The notes under the pieces: generated by a model
Told to the model about the DNA's origin: nothing
Database searches by the model: none
The model's input: the letters and a program-made list of their open reading frames with translations, nothing else
NCBI GenBank assembly: GCA_035551935.1
Contig: DASZMJ010000013.1
Location: 1-13,320 of the forward strand
Direction of reading: 5' to 3'
Source: DASZMJ01 sp035551935
GTDB lineage: Bacteria > Planctomycetota > Planctomycetia > Isosphaerales > Isosphaeraceae
Length of the DNA stretch: 13,320 nt
Part shown: positions 6,838 to 12,418 of the stretch, piece by piece
Layout of the letters: the number at the start of each line of letters is the position of its first letter
Position numbering within the stretch: position 1 is the first letter of the stretch
Translations under genes and position numbers: made by a program

Positions 6838-7590
6838 TCAAACAAACGTCTCGGCCAGTCCGAGCAGGGGGATGCCGCCGGCATCGAGGACCTCGCGGGC
6901 GCGGAGGGTGGCGCGCTCACCGGTGAGGGAGCGGTTGTGGACGAGCACGGCGGCGTCGACGGAGCGGTGCAGGACGGCGGCGCTGAGGCCGGCGAAGAGC
7001 GGGCTGCCGTCGAGCAGGACGAGGTCGAACTCGCGTCGGAGGCGGGCCATCAGGCAGGCCCAGCCGGGGTCGGCCAGGAACTCGCGGGGTCGGGCGACGG
7101 GGGCGCGGAGCGGCAGGATCGTCAGGTGGTCGTCGGGGGCCTCGACGAGGGCCTCGGCCAAGGCCTGGCCCTCCTCGATCACGTCGTCGAGGCCGACGCG
7201 GGGCCGCAGGCCGAGCTGGCGGGCGAGCATCGGGCCGGTCAGGTCGGCGTCGACCAGCAGCGTGCGGCCGGGCCGTCGCGCCAGGGACCGCGCGAGCGTC
7301 AGGACCAGGGTCGTGCGGCCCTCGGCGCGGTGGCAGCTCGTGAAGAGCAGGACCTTGTGCCGCTGGCGGTCGCGGGCCTCGAGCAGGGCGTCGGCGAGGT
7401 GATCGAAGCGGTCGCCGTGCTCGCGCTCCAGGGCGCGGACGGTCTCGGGCCAGCGCAGCGCGACGCCCTCGACGCGGCCGGTGGCCCGGGGCCCCACGGC
7501 GAAGTGGGGCGCGGGGGGCGGGGCGGCGCGGTCGTTGCCGCCGGCCGGACGGCCGTAGGCGCGGGCGAGGGCCTGGTCAACTTCCCGCAT
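6838..7590 (-). CDS. BY-kinase/CpsD-like P-loop ATPase with Arg in Walker A
   Basis: The 250-residue protein belongs to the MinD/CpsD/BY-kinase P-loop class. It has SCHRAEGRTTLVLTLARSLA (Walker A, about 85-94), LLVDADLTGP (Walker A', about 111-120) and DLVLLDGSP (Walker B, about 189-197). The usual GEGKS/T has become AEGRTT, so the conserved Walker A lysine is an arginine. No tyrosine cluster is present at the C-terminus, so it probably does not autophosphorylate like Wzc/CapB. Such proteins usually regulate export or chain length of surface polysaccharide. The start (GAGGAG 7 bases upstream) lies inside the end of the preceding gene, overlapping it by 14 bases, which indicates translational coupling. 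No polysaccharide polymerase or glycosyltransferase is in the window. Confidence 0.82.
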   Translation of the reverse strand: MREVDQALARAYGRPAGGNDRAAPPPAPHFAVGPRATGRVEGVALRWPETVRALEREHGDRFDHLADALLEARDRQRHKVLLFTSCHRAEGRTTLVLTLARSLARRPGRTLLVDADLTGPMLARQLGLRPRVGLDDVIEEGQALAEALVEAPDDHLTILPLRAPVARPREFLADPGWACLMARLRREFDLVLLDGSPLFAGLSAAVLHRSVDAAVLVHNRSLTGERATLRAREVLDAGGIPLLGLAETFV

Positions 7591-8011
7591 GGTCCGGCTC
7601 CTCCTCGCCGTCCTCGGGCACGAGTGTGCCCGGCATGATCACGGGGGCCCGGAGGTCCGTCGCCGGGTCGGTCGCGACGACGGCCGACGGCTCGAGCGTC
7701 GCGATCGGCTGGAGGATCGAGACCGGCGTCGCCTCGGGCAACGGCGCCGTGGCGATCGTCGGGGAGGGCCGCAGCGCCGGCCAGGCGAGGCCGAGGGCCA
7801 AAGCGCCGAGCAGCACGAGGCCGGCGACGCGGACCTCGCGGCGGAGCCGGCGTCGGGTCCGGCCGGGGCGGTACGACTGGGAGGGCCGGCGTCGTGGCGT
7901 CGCGGTCGCGGTCGCGGCGAGCGCCGGGACCCGGATCAAGACCGGCGGCGTCGCCAGGACCGGGCCCCGGGCCGCGATCGGGCCGTCGAGGATGTCGAGG
8001 TCTCGGTCCAT
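7577..8011 (-). CDS. Single-pass membrane protein, first gene of the BY-kinase operon
   Basis: From ATG 8011 the product has 144 residues: an N-terminal cytoplasmic-looking part, a strongly basic stretch (TPRRRPSQSYRPGRTRRRLR, about 53-72), one membrane helix (VAGLVLLGALALGLAWPAL, about 77-95) and a Pro/Thr/Ala-rich outer part ending in acidic EDGEEEPDHAGS. Positive residues before the helix predict an inside-out N-in topology. It overlaps the BY-kinase-like gene by 14 bases. It might be a membrane adaptor for that ATPase, like the short membrane activators of BY-kinases, but it has no Wzz motif and this is inference. The upstream extension to 8122 is less likely: its sequence is basic and unconserved in look. 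Confidence 0.68.
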   Translation of the reverse strand: MDRDLDILDGPIAARGPVLATPPVLIRVPALAATATATPRRRPSQSYRPGRTRRRLRREVRVAGLVLLGALALGLAWPALRPSPTIATAPLPEATPVSILQPIATLEPSAVVATDPATDLRAPVIMPGTLVPEDGEEEPDHAGS

Positions 8012-8311
8012 CGGAGGAGTCCCGAGGGTCGGAGCGACGGGTTGGTTTCTTCGGGTGAGCGGGCCTGTGCGGGTCGCGCCGACCTGGCATTCTGGCGAAG
8101 GGCGGCGGGCTCGTCGGCCCACCTTGAGGATCGGCCGTCGGCCTCGCGAAACTTGAACGGCCGTGCCGAGAATGCCGGAACCGGCGAGTCTCCCTGTCCC
8201 GGCGACCCGGCCGTCGCGGCAAACCTCGACGGCCTCGAAACGGGCGGACGCCCGCGGGCACCCCGAAGGGCACCGGCGGGCGTCCGAGGCGATCGGGAGA
8301 GGGGGGGCGGC
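8012..8311. other. Intergenic region upstream of the three-gene operon, with terminator-like hairpin
   Basis: No gene is supported. A stem of 11 bp (CGGACGCCCGC at 8245-8255 with its complement at 8276-8286) lies 26 bases after the stop of the minus-strand gene ending at 8312. It could terminate that gene, but it lacks a T-run. The promoter of the operon starting at 8011 should lie between about 8020 and 8240, though no convincing -35/-10 pair was seen. Confidence 0.45.
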
Positions 8312-9868
8312 TCAGCGGCCGAAGCGGAAGAGGCCGAAGAGGCCGCGGCGGGGTCCGCCGGGGCCGCCGGGGCCGTTGCCGTTGTTGCCGAAGGCGAAGA
8401 TCGGGCCGCGGCCGGCCTCGTAGCTCCGGACCGGCCGGAAGCTCGGCGCCGTGCCGCCGCCGGCGACGGTGCGCGGGCCGAAGCCGCCGTTGGCCAGGTC
8501 GATCGACCGGACGTTGGCCTCGGTCACGTAGGGGTTGTGGCCCTGCCAGCGGCTGTCGACGACCTCCAGGAGGTTCAACGGGGCGTACATCCCGTCGCCG
8601 CCGACGGCGATCCAGTCGTTGGCCATCGGGTTCGACTCGTCGACCTGGCCGTTGAGGCCGTAGACGAGCGAGTACTCGTACTTGACGAGCCGTGGCTTGT
8701 TGTCGCCGTTGTTGAGGTTGGCGCCCGCGTTGCCGACGACCTCGACCTCGAGCCGGACGGCCCGCTCGCCGCGGCCGGGGATGGCGTGGAACTTCGCGGT
8801 GTACTTGCCGATGCCGTGGTTCCAGACCTCGTCGGGGGTGCCGTTGGGGGGGAAGGCCCGGAGGTTGCCGAGCAAGGACTGGTGCCGGCCGCGGATGTGC
8901 TGCTCGAGCATGGTGTGGAAGCGGGCGACGAAGGCGTCGGTGGGGTCGAAGCCGGGCCGGGGGGGGCCGGCGGGGATGTTGTTGGCGTAGTCGCCGATCT
9001 TGTGGTTCAGGTGGTTCTCGCCCAGCTCGGCCCACATCCCCTTGAGCTCGTCGGCCGTGAACCCCGAGCCGGGGGCCGGGATCGGCTCGTTGAGCATGAT
9101 CGAGGCGATGGCGCCGCCGAGGCAGTGGCCGGGCCAGCGGGTGATGGCGCGGTTCTGGCTGTTGGCCGCCTCCCAGCGCCGGGCCGAGGAGTTGAAGAGC
9201 TGGTCGAACTTCAGGAGCGGCGAGGGGGTCGCGTAGAGCGTCCCCTCGGGACCGAGCCAGGTCAGGTCGTCATACAGGTTGGGGAACCACGTCGAGGTGT
9301 CGCCGGGGGCCGGCCGGGTGTCGAGGATGCCGTCGGGCCCGGGCAGGACGACGTCCTGGCCCGGCGCGATGTAGGAGCCGGGGGTGGCGACCATCACGTC
9401 GTCGCCGGCCGGCCCCATGGTGTCGACGCGGCCGTTGCCGCCGGCCCAGGGCTCGTGGACCGAGTCCCCCTTGGTGGGCCAGTAGTAGAAGTTCCAGGGC
9501 ATGCGCGTGGATTGGCCGACCTGGACGAAGCTGGTCGTGACCGCAAAGGGCGCCTTCGCCCCGCGGACGTCGAAGGTGTACCAGCCCTGCTGGTTGTCGC
9601 CGATCTCGCCGCCGTTGAGCCGCTCGCGGCCGTCGGGCCCCTTGATCGGGCCGAGTTCGCCGCCGGTCGTGGCGATCGTCAGGACGCCGCCGAAGCGGGT
9701 TGGGACGTAGACGCTGAAGCCCTTGTCGCCGTCCTGATTGGTCAGCGAGCCGCCGAGGGGGACCCGGGTCCACTCGGCGCCCAGGGCCGAAGGGCCCGCG
9801 AGGACGCCGAGCGCCAGGGCCGCCCGCGCGACCAGGCGGCCGAGTCCGTTGCCGCTGCCGCTACGCAT
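8312..9868 (-). CDS. Large secreted protein, possibly transglutaminase-elicitor-like
   Basis: The 518-residue protein has a signal peptide (hydrophobic ARAALALGVLAGPSALGA; cleavage near residue 31). Residues about 32-125 are strand-rich (YVPTRFGGVLTIATTGGELG, GWYTFDVRGAKAPFAVTTSF). A central region contains RWPGHCLGGAIASIML with Cys249 at a helix start, followed by FTADELKGMWAELGENHLNH. A Cys-led helix after a W-x-GHC turn, followed by a DELKGM-type helix, recalls the transglutaminase-elicitor family (Cys/His catalysis), but I cannot confirm the His and Asp. Residues about 350-460 are again strand-rich, and the C-terminus is a Gly/Asn/Pro tail ending RRGLFGLFRFGR. GGAGG sits about 9 bases before the ATG. 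It lies alone between a repeat protein on the other strand and the polysaccharide-type operon. Confidence 0.75.
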   Translation of the reverse strand: MRSGSGNGLGRLVARAALALGVLAGPSALGAEWTRVPLGGSLTNQDGDKGFSVYVPTRFGGVLTIATTGGELGPIKGPDGRERLNGGEIGDNQQGWYTFDVRGAKAPFAVTTSFVQVGQSTRMPWNFYYWPTKGDSVHEPWAGGNGRVDTMGPAGDDVMVATPGSYIAPGQDVVLPGPDGILDTRPAPGDTSTWFPNLYDDLTWLGPEGTLYATPSPLLKFDQLFNSSARRWEAANSQNRAITRWPGHCLGGAIASIMLNEPIPAPGSGFTADELKGMWAELGENHLNHKIGDYANNIPAGPPRPGFDPTDAFVARFHTMLEQHIRGRHQSLLGNLRAFPPNGTPDEVWNHGIGKYTAKFHAIPGRGERAVRLEVEVVGNAGANLNNGDNKPRLVKYEYSLVYGLNGQVDESNPMANDWIAVGGDGMYAPLNLLEVVDSRWQGHNPYVTEANVRSIDLANGGFGPRTVAGGGTAPSFRPVRSYEAGRGPIFAFGNNGNGPGGPGGPRRGLFGLFRFGR

Positions 9869-10445
9869 TGCTGCCTGCCTCCCGATCCCAATGTTGTTCC
9901 GCTCCGCCCCCGCCCGACAAGCCCGCCCGGTCGCGGCGGGGGCCGCCCTTGGGATGAACGCTCGTGGTATGCCCCTCTTGGTTCGGCATCCGGGGGCCTC
10001 GGGTGTGGCGGAAACCGCGGGGTCTTTCCGCCCAGGCCGCCGCCCCTCGGCATAGTTCCTAAAGTCCGCCGAGCCGGCAATCCCCCGATTTTGCCAGGTT
10101 CGGTAAGCGCGTGTCGAGTCGGTGCCGATGAATAGGCGTGGCCACCCGAGGGGTTGGGGTGCGAGGCCCGGCCATGACGGTCGGGGCTCGCCCCCCGCGC
10201 CGTCCCCAGGGCCAACGAGGCGCGAGTCCCCCGTTGCGGGTTGGGGACGAAGCCGGCGCGGTCGGCGCCGTTTGTGTGGTCCGATCCGGGTCGGCTCCCG
10301 ACAGAGACGAGACGGCGGAGTTGGCGACCGGCCGTTGTATTTGCACGGCCCGTGCCAAACCCCGAAGGGATAGTCTGCTCCACTGGACTCGATCGAGACG
10401 GTCGACCGACCACCCCCAGTTCACCTGATAGTTGAGGACATCGCG
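9869..10445. other. Divergent intergenic region
   Basis: No gene is supported in this 577-base region between two divergent secreted-protein genes. Several ORFs cross it but are arginine/proline-rich and have no start signals. An 8-bp inverted repeat, GGCGGAAA/TTTCCGCC, is present at 10007-10014 and 10025-10032 and could be an operator or terminator. GAGGA lies just before the ATG at 10446. No strong promoter was recognised. Confidence 0.4.
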
Positions 10446-10907
10446 ATGATCCAAGCCAGCGCGGTCGTGCTCCTGGCCCTCAGCAGCGCGGGCCAGTGGC
10501 ACCATCACAAGGGGGCCGTGTACGCGGCCCCGCAGGCGCCGTCGAAGGTCGCCCCCATGCCGCAGGCCCCTTCGAAGGTCGCCCCCGCGCCGCAGGCCCC
10601 CACCAAGGTGGCCCCGGCGCCCCAGGCCCCCGCCAAGGTCGCCCCGGCGCCCCAGGCGCCGGCGAAGATCGCCCCGGCCCCGCAGGCGCCGGCGAAGGTC
10701 GCCCCGGCCCCGCAGGCGCCGGCCAAGGTCGCCCCCATGCCGCAGGCCCCGGCCAAGGTGGCCCCGGCCCCGCAAGCCCCGGCCAAGGTGGCGCCGGCCC
10801 CGCAGGCCCCGGCCAAGGTGGCCCCGGCCCCGCAAGCCCCGGCGAAGATCGCCCCGGCCCCGGCCCCGCAGGCGCCGGCCAAGGGTTCGCTCCAGGGCGG
10901 CTGGTGA
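10446..10907 (+). CDS. Secreted Pro/Ala/Lys repeat protein (eleven 10-residue repeats)
   Basis: The 153-residue product begins MIQASAVVLLALSSAGQWHH, a short signal-like N-terminus with probable cleavage after VYA (residue 27). Residues 29-138 are eleven consecutive copies of PQAP(A/S/T)K(V/I)AP(A/M), and a shortened twelfth leads to the end (GSLQGGW). One lysine per ten residues and no acidic residues make the mature protein extremely basic and proline-rich, so it is likely extended and unfolded. It could bind the cell wall, anionic polysaccharide or nucleic acid; nothing in the sequence chooses between these. A ribosome binding site (TTGAGGA, about 8 bases upstream) supports the start. The copy number is probably variable between strains because the DNA is a tandem repeat. 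Confidence 0.78.
   Translation: MIQASAVVLLALSSAGQWHHHKGAVYAAPQAPSKVAPMPQAPSKVAPAPQAPTKVAPAPQAPAKVAPAPQAPAKIAPAPQAPAKVAPAPQAPAKVAPMPQAPAKVAPAPQAPAKVAPAPQAPAKVAPAPQAPAKIAPAPAPQAPAKGSLQGGW
10530..10859 (+). repeat. Eleven tandem 30-bp coding repeats
   Basis: Each 30-base unit codes for PQAPAKVAPA or a close variant. Most third positions are G or C but differ between copies, so selection seems to act on the protein. The first three units (Ser or Thr at position 5) are the most divergent, while units 4-11 are nearly uniform, which fits recent expansion at the 3' side. The spacing is exact and without unique spacers, so this is not a CRISPR array. Confidence 0.9.
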
Positions 10908-10944
10908 TCGGACCTGGCGCCGACGACCCGGAACGGGAGGGCCC

Positions 10945-11949
10945 TCAGCCCTCCACGCCCGACGATGCCCCCCGCCCCCGGGGGGCATCGTCGTTGCGTC
11001 TCGCGGCCGCGCGGGCCCCGGCCGGGCCCGAGCGTCGTTCCCCCTCGCCGAGCGCCTCGAACTGCGCCACGAGCTGGCCGACGGCCGACGACGCCGGCCC
11101 GACCAGCGGGATCAGGCCGTGCCGGCGGGCCAGCCCCTGATAGTTCAGGATGCTCCGCCCGCCGACGAAGACCGGCGCCCCGCGGAGCCGCTCGAGCTCG
11201 CGGAAGCGCTTGTTGATGTTGCGCGACATCACGAACGACAGCCCCAACGCGTCGGGTTGCCAGGCGTCGATGGCCCTCTGATACTCGCGGACGGGAAGGT
11301 CGGTGCCGATCGGCAGCGCCCGCCAGCCGGCCAGCTCCAGCAGCACGGCGACCATCAGCATGCCCCCCTCGTGCCGGTCCCCCTGGACGACGCCCAGCAG
11401 CGCCCGGCGTCGCGGCCGCGGGTTGGCCCGCCGCGCCGCGTCGAGTAGCCCCTCGAGCTTCTGGAACAGGAAGCCCGTGACTCCCCGCTCGTGGAAGACC
11501 TCGAAGTCGCCGCGGAACCAGCGCTCGCCGGCGTCGATGAGGGCCGGCTCGACGACGCGGACGACCAGCTCGGCCGGGCCGAGCCGCCGGGCCTGCTCGT
11601 CGAAGTCGGCGGCGGCGGCCTCGACCTCGCCGGCGGCGAGCCGGTCGACCAGCGTCGCGACCGCCGGCGCGTGCCCCGGGCCCGCCGCCGGGGCGTCGTC
11701 GCCGCCGAGCTCGCCGGCCATCGCCGCGGCGATCAGCTCGCCGATCGGCCGCCCCTGCCGCGACAGCTCGGCGATCCGCCGCAACAGCCGGACCTGCTCG
11801 GCGCCGTAGCGGCGGTGCCCCGACGGCGACCGCCGCGGCACGGGGAACCCGTACCGCCGCTCCCAGACCCGAAGCGCGTGGCAACTGACCCCGCTGAGCT
11901 TCGAGACCGCGGCGATGGAATACTCCGACGGCCGGGATGCCTTCGACAC
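10945..11949 (-). CDS. MerR-family regulator with B12-binding domain (CarH/LitR-like)
   Basis: From GTG 11949 (GGAGGT 6 bases upstream) the product has 334 residues. Residues about 10-75 are a MerR helix-turn-helix (YSIAAVSKLSGVSCHALRVW, SPSGHRRYGAEQVRLLRRIA). Residues about 95-175 match the helical B12 cap domain, and about 180-310 the Rossmann B12-binding domain with QGDRHEGGMLMVAVLLELAG, whose His193 should be the lower cobalt ligand. CarH proteins repress carotenoid or light-response genes in the dark as adenosylcobalamin tetramers and release DNA in light. The cap motif W-x9-E-H is present as W144...E154-R155, and the residue after Trp is Phe145, so the light-state His and the motif His appear replaced. 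A longer N-terminus up to 12231 is low-complexity and unlikely. The last residues overlap a hairpin. Confidence 0.85.
   Translation of the reverse strand: MSKASRPSEYSIAAVSKLSGVSCHALRVWERRYGFPVPRRSPSGHRRYGAEQVRLLRRIAELSRQGRPIGELIAAAMAGELGGDDAPAAGPGHAPAVATLVDRLAAGEVEAAAADFDEQARRLGPAELVVRVVEPALIDAGERWFRGDFEVFHERGVTGFLFQKLEGLLDAARRANPRPRRRALLGVVQGDRHEGGMLMVAVLLELAGWRALPIGTDLPVREYQRAIDAWQPDALGLSFVMSRNINKRFRELERLRGAPVFVGGRSILNYQGLARRHGLIPLVGPASSAVGQLVAQFEALGEGERRSGPAGARAAARRNDDAPRGRGASSGVEG
10960..10993. terminator. Perfect 14-bp hairpin at the convergent gene ends
   Basis: The arms at 10960-10973 and 10980-10993 (core GACGATGCCCCCC) are fully complementary around a 6-base loop. It follows the repeat-protein gene by about 50 bases and could terminate it on the plus strand. 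It lies inside the last codons of the minus-strand MerR gene (DDAPRGRGASS), so it would act on that transcript only after its coding region is nearly complete. No long T-run is present. Confidence 0.6.
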
Positions 11950-12109
11950 GCGCCCACCTCCGACGCGCCCGGGCGGTCGCATTCCTGGGGACCGATCTCG
12001 TCGTCTGGTCGGGCGGGAGGAGGGGGCCGGGTTCGCAACCGGCCCCCGGCCGCACCGCGGCGGCCGTCGCCCGCGAGGATCATCGCACCCGCACGACCCC
12101 CTCGCCAGC

Positions 12110-12152
12110 AAAAAAAGGGCCGGCGGCAGGGGACTCGACGATCCCCGCCGCC
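12110..12152 (-). terminator. Terminator-like hairpin plus T-run in the MerR gene leader
   Basis: On the minus strand a 10-bp stem (12143-12152 with 12122-12132, one bulged base) with a 10-base loop is followed after five bases by TTTTTTT (12116-12110). No minus-strand gene ends just before it. It falls between the minus-strand promoter near 12190-12218 and the MerR start at 11949, so it is a candidate transcription attenuator. The 5-base gap before the T-run weakens it as an intrinsic terminator. Confidence 0.45.
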
Positions 12153-12168
12153 CTCTTCGCGCTGCGAT

Positions 12169-12197
12169 TTGACAACGCCGCGTTGCCGTCCTATAGG
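12169..12197 (+). promoter_or_regulatory. Sigma-70-type promoter for the matrixin gene
   Basis: TTGACA (12169-12174), 17-base spacer, TATAGG (12192-12197). The -35 is a perfect consensus and the -10 matches four of six positions. Expected transcription start is near 12204, giving a leader of about 215 bases to the ATG at 12419. Its -35 lies within the first TTTGACAAC box. Confidence 0.65.
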
Positions 12198-12218
12198 GCG
12201 CCCGAGGCCATTTGACAA
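12190..12218 (-). promoter_or_regulatory. Sigma-70-type promoter for the MerR regulator gene
   Basis: On the minus strand, TTGTCA (12218-12213), 17-base spacer, TATAGG (12195-12190). It shares the palindromic CTATAG core (12191-12196) with the plus-strand promoter. Its -35 is formed by the complement of the second TTTGACAAC box. Transcription would start near 12183 and run through the attenuator-like hairpin to the GTG at 11949. Confidence 0.55.
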
Positions 12219-12337
12219 CAGCCTTCGACAACCGGAGGGACTCGACTTAGGCTGGATTCCCGCGAAGTGACCTTGGATGCATGAGCGACGGCGACGCGGC
12301 GATCGGCCCGGCGCCCGAGGGACGGGGCGGACGATCG

Positions 12338-12351
12338 ACGACGATCGTCGT
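12338..12351. repeat. 14-bp perfect palindrome in the matrixin leader
   Basis: ACGACGATCGTCGT is its own complement and lies between the matrixin promoter and the ATG at 12419. It could be a regulator-binding site or a weak RNA hairpin. No other copy was noticed in the window. Confidence 0.4.
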
Positions 12352-12418
12352 TCGCGCCGGCGACACGTACGCCAACCCCACAAGGATCGGATCGACCCTA
12401 TTGCATGAGGACGCAGCC

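Larger units (their letters stand above)
12168..12232. promoter_or_regulatory. Three TTTGACAAC direct repeats, candidate operator of the B12 regulator
   Basis: TTTGACAAC occurs at 12168-12176 and 12211-12219, and a one-mismatch copy TTCGACAAC at 12224-12232, all in the same orientation. The second and third are 13 bases apart and the first two 43. Each fits the nTnnACAn half-site that I recall for CarA/CarH-type operators. The boxes overlap the -35 elements of both promoters here, as expected for a repressor that blocks RNA polymerase. Confidence 0.55.

Noticed and set aside
10107..10132. FliA-like promoter (TAAGCGCG, 12-base gap, GCCGATGA)
   Set aside because: The first half matches the sigma-28 consensus poorly, the spacing is off by one and no motility gene follows.
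7589..10135. 848-codon plus-strand ORF
   Set aside because: It runs antisense to four convincing minus-strand genes with Walker motifs, a membrane helix and a signal peptide. Its own sequence is Gly/Arg/Glu/Ala low complexity, as expected of an antisense frame in high-GC DNA.
2943..10206. Similar stretches near 2943-2979 and 10170-10206 (CATGACGG, CGGGG, CCCC blocks) as a dispersed repeat
   Set aside because: The match needs gaps and consists mostly of G/C runs, which can occur by chance at this base composition.
10530..10859. Regular 30-bp repeats as a CRISPR array
   Set aside because: Units are contiguous with no unique spacers, and they encode a conserved 10-residue repeat in frame.
10059..10988. 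Minus-strand ORF with GRGHLGRGLR-type repeats
   Set aside because: Another antisense reading of the same 30-bp repeats; the plus-strand frame has a signal peptide and ribosome binding site.
10505..12055. 516-codon minus-strand ORF spanning the repeat gene and the MerR gene
   Set aside because: Its C-terminal GACGAGATLAGA pattern is just the antisense of the 30-bp coding repeats, and the rest overlaps the recognisable MerR/B12 frame.
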